From the NCBI GenBank assembly GCA_009838965.1, contig VXQP01000081.1, positions 72,014 through 136,013 on the forward strand: DNA of 64,000 bases, written 5' to 3'. The stretch's first letter is position 1. The number at the start of each line of letters is the position of its first letter. Source of the stretch: Chloroflexota bacterium (GTDB taxonomy: Bacteria > Chloroflexota > Dehalococcoidia > Lucifugimonadales > Australimonadaceae). The translations under genes and the position numbers were made by a program. The notes beneath the pieces were generated by a model. The model saw only the letters and a program-made list of their open reading frames with translations. It did no database searches and was not told where the DNA came from. Positions 38,155-46,447 of this stretch are shown here, in pieces.

Positions 38155-38568
38155 ATGGAACCGTTGCGACTGGACGAGGCTGTACGGATGCTCGAGGCGG
38201 GGCGTGCGAAGGCCGGGGAGCTCGGCATCCGGGTCAGCATCGCGGTGCTCGATCCGCGCGGCGACCTTGTCGCGCTGAACCGTATGGACGGCGCGCTCTG
38301 GCGCAGCGTCCCCATCTCCCAGGGCAAGGCCGCCGCGTCAGCCGCGTGGGATATGCCGAGCGGCGACCTGAGCGACCGCTGGGACCAGCCGGTCGTCCGC
38401 GCTCTCTCGATGATGGAGAATGGGCGGCTCATCCCGTGGCAGGGCGCCCTCCCCATTCGCAGGCCGGATGGCGCGATGGTCGGCGCGATAGGCGTCAGCG
38501 GTGCGCGCCCGGCAGAGGATGAGGCGGTCGCTGCGGCGGGGCTCGCAGCGTTGGAGACGCAGTCGTGA
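38155..38568 (+). CDS. GlcG/HbpS (DUF336) heme-binding-type protein
   Basis: LDEAVRMLEAGRAKAGELGIRVSIAVLDPRGDLVALNRMDGALWRSVPISQGKAAASA; GAIGVSGARPAEDEAVA; RBS gggagg. Confidence 0.9.
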   Translation: MEPLRLDEAVRMLEAGRAKAGELGIRVSIAVLDPRGDLVALNRMDGALWRSVPISQGKAAASAAWDMPSGDLSDRWDQPVVRALSMMENGRLIPWQGALPIRRPDGAMVGAIGVSGARPAEDEAVAAAGLAALETQS

Positions 38569-39641
38569 CGCAGAGTTTCCACATCCGGGAAGAGGACGCC
38601 GTTCGCGTACAGGCTGAACCGCTGCGCGAGGCCACGGAGGCGCTGTTCAGGAAGGTGGGGCTCGACGAAGCCGATGCTGCGCTCGCGGCTGACGTGCTCG
38701 TCACTGCCGACCTGCGCGGCGTGGATAGCCACGGCGTCTCCAACATGCTCAAGGTCTACCTCGACCGCTACCAGAGCGGCGTGCAGAAGACCGCGCCGCA
38801 GTGGCGCATCGTGCGGGAACGCGCGGCGTCGGCCAACATCGACTGCGACCGTGGACTCGGCGTCATCATCGCGCCGAAGGCGATGGAGATCGCCATCGAG
38901 AAAGCGCGGAACACGGGCATCGGGGTCGTCACGATGTTCAACGGTGGGCACGTCGGCATGGCGGCCTACCACGCGATGCTCGCACTGCCGCACGACATGA
39001 TCGGCGTCTGCATGACGGCGACAGGCCCGGACGTCGCGCCGACGTTCGGACGAGCGCCGCGTCTCGGCACGAACCCCATCGCTATCGCTGCACCCACACG
39101 GGAGGAGCGTCCATGGGTGTTCGACATGGCGACGAGCGTGGTGCCGGTGAACAAGGTGCGGAACGCCCGCCGCATGGGCACGATGCTGCCGCCGGGGACC
39201 ATCGCTGCGGAGGACGGCACGCCGGTGATGGAGCCTGCGCCCGTGCCCGACGACTACATCCTGCTGCCGCTCGGTACGAACCGCGACTCCGGCTCGCACA
39301 AGGGCTACGGCCTCGCGGTGGCGGTGGACATCATGTGCTCCGTGCTCTCGGGGACGGACTACGGGATGCAGGCCGGACGGCAGAACTACCGCCACTACGT
39401 CGCCGCGTACAACATCGACGCCTTCAGCGACGTGGGCGAGTTCAAGGCGCGCATGGACGACTTCATCCGCGAGTTGAAGGCGACGCCTCCGGCGACGGGC
39501 CACGACCGTGTGATGGTGGCGGGCGACCCGGAGTGGGATGCGCTGGAGGAGCGCTCCGTGAAAGGCATCCCGTTGCATTGCGAGGTGGTCGACTGGTTCC
39601 GGGGCGTCTGCGCCGAATTCGATGTCGAGTGCGAGGTATAG
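38565..39641 (+). CDS. Ldh family (malate/lactate/ureidoglycolate-type) oxidoreductase
   Basis: ADLRGVDSHGVSNMLKVYLDRYQSG; GHVGMAAYHAMLAL; GTNPIAIAAPTREERPWVFDMATS; GTGA overlap. Confidence 0.95.
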   Translation: MTQSFHIREEDAVRVQAEPLREATEALFRKVGLDEADAALAADVLVTADLRGVDSHGVSNMLKVYLDRYQSGVQKTAPQWRIVRERAASANIDCDRGLGVIIAPKAMEIAIEKARNTGIGVVTMFNGGHVGMAAYHAMLALPHDMIGVCMTATGPDVAPTFGRAPRLGTNPIAIAAPTREERPWVFDMATSVVPVNKVRNARRMGTMLPPGTIAAEDGTPVMEPAPVPDDYILLPLGTNRDSGSHKGYGLAVAVDIMCSVLSGTDYGMQAGRQNYRHYVAAYNIDAFSDVGEFKARMDDFIRELKATPPATGHDRVMVAGDPEWDALEERSVKGIPLHCEVVDWFRGVCAEFDVECEV

Positions 39642-39656
39642 GAGGCGGACGGCAGG

Positions 39657-40646
39657 ATGCGAGCGGCATGGTACGAGCGGTACGGCCCTGCGCGGGACGT
39701 TTTCCATGTCGGTGAGATGCCGGACCCGGAGCCGGGGCGCGGCGAGGTGCTGGTGCGCGTCCACGCATCGGGTGTGAACCCGTCGGATTGGAAGTCGCGT
39801 ACCGGCTCACGCGGGCCGGAGATGCCGTTTCCGCGCATCATTCCGCACAGCGATGGCGCGGGCGTCGTCGAGGCGGTCGGTGTGGGCGTGGACGCGTCCA
39901 GGGTCGGCGAGCGTGTCTGGCTGTTCGAAGGCCAGTGGCAGCGTCCGTTCGGCACCGCTGCCGAGTACATCGCGCTGCCGTCGGCCCACGCTCCGGTGCT
40001 TCCGGAGAGCGTGACGTTCCAGGAGGGCGCGTGCATCGGCATTCCGGCGATGACCGCGCACCGGTGCCTGTTTGCCAGCGGGCCGGTGAACGGCATGACC
40101 GTCCTCGTGACCGGAGGAGCGGGCGCCGTGGGGCATTGCGCCATCCAGTTCGCCAGGTGGGGTGGCGCGACAGTCATCGCCACGGTGAGCTCGGACGAGA
40201 AGGCGGGCCATGCGCTGCGTGCCGGAGCCGACCACACGGTCAACTACCGCACGGAAGACGTGGGAGAGCGCGTGCTGGAGCTCACCGGTGGCGAGGGCGT
40301 AGAACGCATCATTGAGGTCGACTTTGGCGGCAACCTCGCCGCCAGCAAGCGCGCGCTGCGGCTGAACGGCGCGATCGGGTGCTATGCGTCGACCGGCGAC
40401 CGCGAGCCCGCGGTCGAGTACCAGGCGCTCTCGCGGAAGAATGCGACGGTGCATTTCGTACTCGTCTACTCGGAGCCGGAGCCGGCCAAGCAGCAGGCGG
40501 TGGACGACATCGCGAGTGCCATCGCCGATGGCGCGCTCACGCATCCCGTCGCGGCGGTCATGCCGCTGGACGACATCGCTGCCGCGCACGAACTGCAGGA
40601 GAGCAACGCAGCCATAGGAAACATCGTCATCGATCTCTCGCCGTGA
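39657..40646 (+). CDS. NADPH:quinone reductase-like MDR/zinc-binding dehydrogenase family protein
   Basis: GEVLVRVHASGVNPSDWKSRTG; VLVTGGAGAVGHCAIQFARWGGATVIATVSSDEKA. Confidence 0.95.
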   Translation: MRAAWYERYGPARDVFHVGEMPDPEPGRGEVLVRVHASGVNPSDWKSRTGSRGPEMPFPRIIPHSDGAGVVEAVGVGVDASRVGERVWLFEGQWQRPFGTAAEYIALPSAHAPVLPESVTFQEGACIGIPAMTAHRCLFASGPVNGMTVLVTGGAGAVGHCAIQFARWGGATVIATVSSDEKAGHALRAGADHTVNYRTEDVGERVLELTGGEGVERIIEVDFGGNLAASKRALRLNGAIGCYASTGDREPAVEYQALSRKNATVHFVLVYSEPEPAKQQAVDDIASAIADGALTHPVAAVMPLDDIAAAHELQESNAAIGNIVIDLSP

Positions 40647-40684
40647 ACCTGCACTGGAGAAATGCCTCATCTGCTACGCTACTT

Positions 40685-40726
40685 TCAGTAACAGGTCGCA
40701 CTGCATGTGGTGTGACCCGTTACTGA
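40685..40726. promoter_or_regulatory. 17-bp imperfect inverted repeat upstream of cNMP-binding gene
   Basis: TCAGTAACAGGTCGCAC-tgcatgtg-GTGTGACCCGTTACTGA, 15/17 complementary. Confidence 0.6.
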
Positions 40727-40754
40727 CAACACGATCGCTGCTGGGAGGGCCGCG

Positions 40755-41255
40755 TTGGAGAATGTGCTAGCACACAGCGAGTTGCTCAAGGGTTTCAGCC
40801 CCATCCACATCGAGCGTTTCCAGGACCTGGCGACGACTGTCACCGCCGAAGCAGGCAGCGAACTGTTCAGAAGCGGGGAGTATGCCCAGCACCTCTATGT
40901 CGCGCTCGATGGCGAGGTGGAGCTGCGCATGAACGTTCCGGAGTGGTGGGGCATCGACACCCCGCACCGCAAGGTTTCCACGGCCAAGGCCGGCCAGATA
41001 TTCGGCTGGTCCGCGCTCGTGGAGCCGTTCGTCTACTCCCTCACCGCCGTGTGCGTAACGGATGCAACGCTCGCGCGGTTCGAAGGTTCGCAGCTCGCGG
41101 ACCTGTGCGTGCGCGATCCGCACGTCGGCTATCGACTGCTCGGCCAGGTGCTCAAGGTGGTGTCGGGCAGGTTCCACACGCTTGCTGAAGCCGTCATGGC
41201 CCAGCGTGCGGTGCAGGTGTCGCAGGCCGCGAGCCGCGCCCGCCACCCCGACTAG
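40755..41255 (+). CDS. stand-alone cyclic-nucleotide-binding (CNB) domain protein without HTH
   Basis: LLKGFSPIHIERFQDLATTVTAEAGSELFRSGEYAQHLYVALDGEVEL; KAGQIFGWSALVEPFVYSLTAVCV; TTG start after ctgggagg. Confidence 0.8.
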   Translation: MENVLAHSELLKGFSPIHIERFQDLATTVTAEAGSELFRSGEYAQHLYVALDGEVELRMNVPEWWGIDTPHRKVSTAKAGQIFGWSALVEPFVYSLTAVCVTDATLARFEGSQLADLCVRDPHVGYRLLGQVLKVVSGRFHTLAEAVMAQRAVQVSQAASRARHPD

Positions 41256-41277
41256 GGCCCATCGGGCGAGGTCCCCC

Positions 41278-42834
41278 ATGTTCGACACGCTCATCGTGAA
41301 CGGGAAGGTGATCGACGGTGCGGGGCGCGCGTGGTTCCACGCCGCCGTTGGCATCGAGGGCGACACCGTCACGGTGCTCGAAGGCGACGTGTCGAACGTC
41401 GAGGCGGGGCGCACGATAGACGCGTCCGGCATGGCGGTCTGCCCCGGCTTCATCGACATGCACTCCCACTCGGACTTCGCGCTGCTCTCCTCGCCGCGCC
41501 ATGAACCGAAGGTGAGCCAGGGCGTGACGACCGAGGCTCTGGGGCAGGATGGCCTCTCCTACGCTCCCATCTCTCCCGTCAACCGGCAGCACCTCGTAGA
41601 CTATCTCGCCGCCGTGAACGGCCGCCCGCCCGAGGGCACCGAGTGGACGTCGGTGGCGTCGTTCCTCGATCTGTTCGAAGGCGCATCGTCGTGCAACGTC
41701 GTGTACTTCGTACCGCACGCGGCGCTCCGCATCGAAGCGATGGGATGGGCGAACCGTCTACCGACGGACCCCGAGCTGGCGCGGATGCGGGAGCTGGCGG
41801 TGCAGGGGATGCGCGACGGCGCCTTCGGCTTCTCCACCGGCCTGACGTACGTGCCGAACATCTACAGCGACACGCACGAGCTGACCGAGATTGCCGGTGC
41901 TGTCGCGCCCTACGGCGGCATCTACGTGACACACAGCCGCTATGCGCTCGGTGACGGACTGCTGGACCCGTTCCGCGAGGCGGTCGCGGTCGGCAGGGAG
42001 TCGGGCGCGCCGGTGCAGATATCGCATTATCACAACCCCGTCCCCGGCATGGGCGAACGGATGGTTGCGCTGGTGGACGAGTCGCGCTCGGCAGGCGTCG
42101 ACGTGACGTTCGACCAGTACCCGTACCCCGCGGCGAGCACGATCCTGCTGTCCCTCATCCCGCCGTGGGTGCACGAGGGCGGGCCGGAGATGCTGCTCCA
42201 GCGCATCGCGGACAAGGACGTGCGCGACCGGATTGCGGACGGCGTCTATCCACAGTGGGGCGGCTCGCTGGCCGACTACATGTTCGCGCATGTCGGTTCC
42301 GAGAAGAACAAGGAGTGGGAAGGGCGCTCGCTGCAGGACATGGCGGACGCCCAGGGCAAGCGGATGGTGGACACCATCTGCGACCTGCTCATCGAGGAGC
42401 ATCTGGAGGTGGCGTTCGTCGCCCGCACCGGCAACCCCGACAACGTGCGTACCATCATGGCGCATCCGGCGCAGATGGTGGGCAGCGATGGCCTGATGAC
42501 CGGCGAGATGCCCAACCCGCGCACCTACGGCACGTTTCCGTATCTGCTGGGGCAGGCGGTAGAGGAGGGGACGCTCCGGCTCGAGGACGCGGTGCACAAG
42601 ATGACAGGCGCTTCGGCCCGGCGGCTTGGGTTGCGCGACCGCGGCGTGCTGCGCGACGGTGCGAAGGCCGACGTGGTGGTGTTCGACCCGGAGCGTGTGC
42701 GTGCGCAGGCCACGTTCGAGTCACCGAAGCAGCTGGCGACAGGCATCGAGTATGTGTTCGTCAACGGCACGCTCGTGTGGGAGCATGGGCGGCACACCGG
42801 CGCGCTTCCGGGGCGCGCGCTGCGGAAGTCGTAG
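41278..42834 (+). CDS. N-acyl-D-amino-acid deacylase family amidohydrolase
   Basis: FDTLIVNGKVIDGAGRAWFHAAVGIEGD; CPGFIDMHSHSDFALL; QGVTTEALGQDGLSYAP; FDQYPYPAASTIL. Confidence 0.95.
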   Translation: MFDTLIVNGKVIDGAGRAWFHAAVGIEGDTVTVLEGDVSNVEAGRTIDASGMAVCPGFIDMHSHSDFALLSSPRHEPKVSQGVTTEALGQDGLSYAPISPVNRQHLVDYLAAVNGRPPEGTEWTSVASFLDLFEGASSCNVVYFVPHAALRIEAMGWANRLPTDPELARMRELAVQGMRDGAFGFSTGLTYVPNIYSDTHELTEIAGAVAPYGGIYVTHSRYALGDGLLDPFREAVAVGRESGAPVQISHYHNPVPGMGERMVALVDESRSAGVDVTFDQYPYPAASTILLSLIPPWVHEGGPEMLLQRIADKDVRDRIADGVYPQWGGSLADYMFAHVGSEKNKEWEGRSLQDMADAQGKRMVDTICDLLIEEHLEVAFVARTGNPDNVRTIMAHPAQMVGSDGLMTGEMPNPRTYGTFPYLLGQAVEEGTLRLEDAVHKMTGASARRLGLRDRGVLRDGAKADVVVFDPERVRAQATFESPKQLATGIEYVFVNGTLVWEHGRHTGALPGRALRKS

Positions 42835-42851
42835 GGCGAGGGAGGTTGCCG

Positions 42852-43799
42852 ATGACGGGCAGCGTCTGGGTACGCCTGCCGCTGTCGGAAGAGGACCGGG
42901 CCCTTCTGGCGCGCGAGTTTCCCTGCCTGACGTTCCATACCGGCTTCGATCTCGATCCGGCGGAGCAGGCACGCACTGAAGTCCTGTTCACGAGCGATCC
43001 GTTCAGCGACGACTTCATTCAGGCCATGCCTTGGCTGAAGTGGGTGCAGGTGACGCGGGGAGGCGGGGCGAGCTATATCACGCCGTCTATGCGGGAGCGC
43101 TCTATCCGCGTGACGACGTGCACCGGCATCCACGGAGCGCCGTTCTCCGAGTTCACGTTCGCCACGATCCTTACGCTGACCAAGCAACTGCCGCAGATCG
43201 TGGAGGCCCAGCGTGCTCACCGCTGGGTTGCGGACATGGGGCTGGGGAAGCTGGAGGGTAGCACGCTTGGCGTAGTGGGCCTGGGCGCCATCGGATCGGC
43301 GGTTGCGCAGAAGGCCAGGGCATTCGGGATGCGGGTGATGGCAACACGCCTGCGCCCGGACCACAAGCCGGACTACGTGGACTGGATAGCAGGGCCGGAC
43401 GGAACGCTCGATCTCCTGGCGGGGTCTGATTACGTCGTTGTTGCCAGACCGCCGGGCGGTGACAGGCGACCCTGGATCACGATGAGGGAGCTCAGGCTCA
43501 TGCGCCCGACCGCCATCCTGGTGGTCCTCGTCGGGGGCGGGTATATCGTCGACCTCGATGCGTTGGGTGATGCCCTCCGAGGAGGCGTCATCGCCGGAGC
43601 GGTCATCAACATCTCGCCATTCGAACCGCTTCCGGAAGATTCGCCGGCGTGGGACTTCCCCAACATGATCGTCAGCCCCGGACTTGCCGCCAGCGACCCG
43701 GACAAGTGGACGCTCCAGCGCAGCGTCTTCATCGACAACCTGCACCGTTACCTGGACGGCAGCGAGCTGCGCAACGAGTTCGGCGTTACCTCCTACTAG
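42852..43799 (+). CDS. D-2-hydroxyacid dehydrogenase-like protein, probable pseudoenzyme
   Basis: Rossmann LGVVGLGAIGSAVAQKARAFGMRV; but VLVGGGYIVDLDAL replaces the N-x-x-R-G catalytic Arg motif and MIVSPGLAAS replaces the TPH catalytic His motif. Confidence 0.88.
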   Translation: MTGSVWVRLPLSEEDRALLAREFPCLTFHTGFDLDPAEQARTEVLFTSDPFSDDFIQAMPWLKWVQVTRGGGASYITPSMRERSIRVTTCTGIHGAPFSEFTFATILTLTKQLPQIVEAQRAHRWVADMGLGKLEGSTLGVVGLGAIGSAVAQKARAFGMRVMATRLRPDHKPDYVDWIAGPDGTLDLLAGSDYVVVARPPGGDRRPWITMRELRLMRPTAILVVLVGGGYIVDLDALGDALRGGVIAGAVINISPFEPLPEDSPAWDFPNMIVSPGLAASDPDKWTLQRSVFIDNLHRYLDGSELRNEFGVTSY

Positions 43800-43834
43800 C
43801 GTCCTGCTCCGTGAGTGCGTGGCGGCAGTCGGCC

Positions 43835-44731
43835 CTACTTTGCCCTGGCGATGACCAGCTCTCCGAACGCGAGGATCTGCTCGTCGATGATGTCGTTCTG
43901 GAACTGGACGTGGAACGTGTCGATGCCGGCCTCGCGGTACTGCTCGACAGTCTCCAGCACCTGCTCTGCCGTTCCCATCAGCCCGCCGGGATTGCCGAAC
44001 ACCGTCGCGAGTTTCGTGGCCGGGTCCTCGTCGCCGACGTAGGCGTTGCAGTTCACCACGCGGTGCAGCGAACCGGGGTCGCGTCCGGCGGCGCTCGCGG
44101 CCTCCTCGACCGCCGCGAGTTGCGTGCGGTAGGCATCGAGGTCGGACGGCCAGCCGCCGTTGCGTATCCAGCCGTCGGCAACGCGTCCGGTGAGGCTGAG
44201 CATGCGCGGCAGGGCGGCGCCGAGGAAGATGGGGATCGTGCCGTTGACGGGCGTCGGCGTGACGGTCGCGTCCTCGACGCTGTAGCGCTTGCCGGAGTAG
44301 CTGAACTGCTCGTTCGCCCACGTGCCCCGCAGTATCTCGATGGCGTCTATCAGCCCGTCCACCCGCTCGCCCGGGGTGCCGAACTCGATGCCGTACGTGG
44401 TGAAGTGGTTCTCCTGTATGCCGGTGCCGAGCGTGAGGATGACCCGGTCGCCGCCGGTGATGTGGTCGAGCGCCGTTGCCATCTTGGAGAGCATCGCGGG
44501 GTTGCGGAACGGGACGTTGAGCGTGGAATGCGTCACGCGGATGCGGTTCGTATGCAGCGCCACGGCGGTCGCGAGCGTCCAGCCTTCCAGGTTGTTCTCG
44601 GGCGGCCTGTCGCTGAACGAGATGTTCTGGAAACCCGCGGCCTCGGCGGCCTTCGCCACCGCGACGACGCGGTCGTACGGGAGTCCTCGCGGGTTGAGTC
44701 CGAACCGGATGCTGTTGCTGCTGCGCGCCAT
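43835..44731 (-). CDS. LLM class (F420-dependent) oxidoreductase
   Basis: IRFGLNPRGLPYDRVVAVAKAAEAAGFQNISFSDRPPENN; GDRVILTLGTGIQENHFTTYGIEFGTPGERVDGLIDAIEILRGTW. Confidence 0.93.
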   Translation of the reverse strand: MARSSNSIRFGLNPRGLPYDRVVAVAKAAEAAGFQNISFSDRPPENNLEGWTLATAVALHTNRIRVTHSTLNVPFRNPAMLSKMATALDHITGGDRVILTLGTGIQENHFTTYGIEFGTPGERVDGLIDAIEILRGTWANEQFSYSGKRYSVEDATVTPTPVNGTIPIFLGAALPRMLSLTGRVADGWIRNGGWPSDLDAYRTQLAAVEEAASAAGRDPGSLHRVVNCNAYVGDEDPATKLATVFGNPGGLMGTAEQVLETVEQYREAGIDTFHVQFQNDIIDEQILAFGELVIARAK

Positions 44732-44820
44732 GCGTACTCCTTGGAAGGGTGGGTGTGGGGCGAGCATAGCAGCAGGCGGGGGTCTGTCAACGCGAAGGGC
44801 GCAGGCGTTACCATGAAGAC

Positions 44821-45252
44821 ATGATCCCCATCACCGACACCATCCATCTGGCCGAGCACGAACTGGAGTTCCACTACGTCACCTCTGCCGGGCCCGGTGG
44901 GCAGAACGTGAACAAGGTGGCCACCGCTGCACACCTGCACTTCGACGCCGCGTCATCGCCGTCGTTACCTGACGACGTGAAGCGCCGCCTGCGCAGCGCC
45001 GCCGGACGCAGGCTCAGCCCGAACGGCGTGCTCATCATCAAGGCGCAGCGCTACCGGAGCCAGGAGCGCAACCGCGACGACGCTGTCGAACGGCTCGTGA
45101 CCATCCTGCGCAACGCCGCCGTGCCTCCGCGCGCACGCCGAGCTACGCGTCCGTCGCAGGCGTCGGTGGAGCAGCGGCTGGCGGAGAAGCGGCGGCGCGG
45201 CAGCCGCAAGCAGTCGCGGTCATCCGTGGACGGAGTCGACGAGGAGGAGTAG
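44821..45252 (+). CDS. arfB: alternative ribosome-rescue peptidyl-tRNA hydrolase ArfB
   Basis: FHYVTSAGPGGQNVNKVATAAHLHFD (GGQ motif) and basic C-term tail. Confidence 0.95.
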   Translation: MIPITDTIHLAEHELEFHYVTSAGPGGQNVNKVATAAHLHFDAASSPSLPDDVKRRLRSAAGRRLSPNGVLIIKAQRYRSQERNRDDAVERLVTILRNAAVPPRARRATRPSQASVEQRLAEKRRRGSRKQSRSSVDGVDEEE

Positions 45253-45255
45253 CCC

Positions 45256-46434
45256 ATGCCGAGACTCGAAGACCTGCCCGATCTCACACGGCAGGGGATG
45301 CTCAACTTCCCCGCCTTCGACCACGACGACGCGCCATGCGCGGTGATGTCGAAGCCGCTGACCGAGGCGAAGATCGCGCTCGTCACGACGGCGGGCCTGC
45401 ACCTGCGCGACGACACGCCGTTCTCCGGCGGCGACCAGACGTACCGTGTCATCCCGTCGTCCACGCCTGCATCGGGGATCATCCAGAGCCACATGAGCAT
45501 CGGGTTCGACCGGACCGGCATCATGCGGGACGTGAACGTCACGTTCCCCATCGACCGGCTGCGGGAGATGGCGGAGCGCGGCGAGATAGGTTCGGTCACG
45601 GAGAACTACTACTCGTTCATGGGAGCGCAGCGCAGCCCGCGCCGCATCGAGGAGGAGACGGGCCCGGAGGTCGGGCGCCTGCTGCTGGAAGAAGGCGCGG
45701 ACGCTGCCTTCCTGACGCCGACCTGACCGAACTGCACGCACACGGTCAGTGTGCTCGCGCGCGCCATCGAGGAGACCGGCCTGCCGACCGTCACCGTCGC
45801 GCTCATCAGGGAGCACGCCCAGCGGGTGAAGCCGCCCCGGACGCTCTGGGTGCCGTTCCCCTTCGGGTTCGCGCTCGGCAACCCGGATGATCCGCCCTTC
45901 CAGCAGAAGGTGCTCTCCGCCGCGCTGGGCCTGCTGTCGGAGAACGACACGCCCGTGCTCGCCGAGTTCACGGAGGACGCCGACGCTCCGCCCGTGCTGC
46001 TGCAGGCGAGCGCCGCGCAGGCGGACGCGGCGAACCGCGACGGCGACCCCGCCGACGAGGTGACGGCGCTCCGTGGCTACTACGAGCGGTGGGTGGACGA
46101 GCACGAGGGCCGGACGATGGTGGGGCTGAGCGGAGTGCCGCAGCGGCAGTTCCGCGGCCTCGTTCGCCATCTGCAGGCGTTCGCCGCCGGAGAGGACGCC
46201 ACATACGACCGGGCGCCGGAGGGGGTGGAGCCCGTGCGGTTCCTGCGCCTCGCCTCGGACGACCTCAAGGCGTTCTTCATGGAGGCGCGCTTCTCCCAGC
46301 GTCCGGACGACCACGACGATGAACTGCAGCGGTGGTTCTGGTCGGAGACGGCGATGGGGAGCCTCATCGCGTCTGTGGCGTCGCGTCTCGCGGAGCAGGG
46401 CAACGAACAGGCCGCGTGGGGCCTCGCCCGGTAG
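45256..46434 (+). CDS. GrdB/PrdB-like (glycine/sarcosine/betaine/D-proline reductase selenoprotein B family) protein with selenocysteine at codon 157
   Basis: ORFs 45256..45726 and 45751..46434 are one continuous frame interrupted only by TGA at 45724: ...GADAAFLTPT-U-PNCTHTVSVLARAIEETGLPTVTVALIREHAQRVKPPRTLWVPFPFGFALGNP...; homology-like continuity across the TGA; UxxC motif. Confidence 0.88.
45724..45726 (+). other. in-frame UGA selenocysteine codon
   Basis: acc TGA ccg aac tgc: U-P-N-C (UxxC) in place of a family CxxC. Confidence 0.85.
45738..45754 (+). promoter_or_regulatory. bacterial SECIS-like element
   Basis: GCACAC-GGTCA-GTGTGC, 6-bp perfect stem, GGUCA loop; starts exactly 11 nt after the UGA. 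Confidence 0.82.
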
Positions 46435-46447
46435 GGGGACGCTTGGA

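Noticed and set aside
37892-38278. 128-aa ORF over the intergenic region
   Set aside because: Overlaps the structured intergenic segment and is out of frame with the clear GlcG-like gene; no family.
42525-44321. 598-aa minus-strand ORF
   Set aside because: Antisense shadow across three genes on both strands; no coherent family.
45256-45726. Interpretation as a truncated pseudogene
   Set aside because: Reading frame continues intact across a single TGA in a UxxC context with a SECIS hairpin; no frameshift or second stop until 46434.
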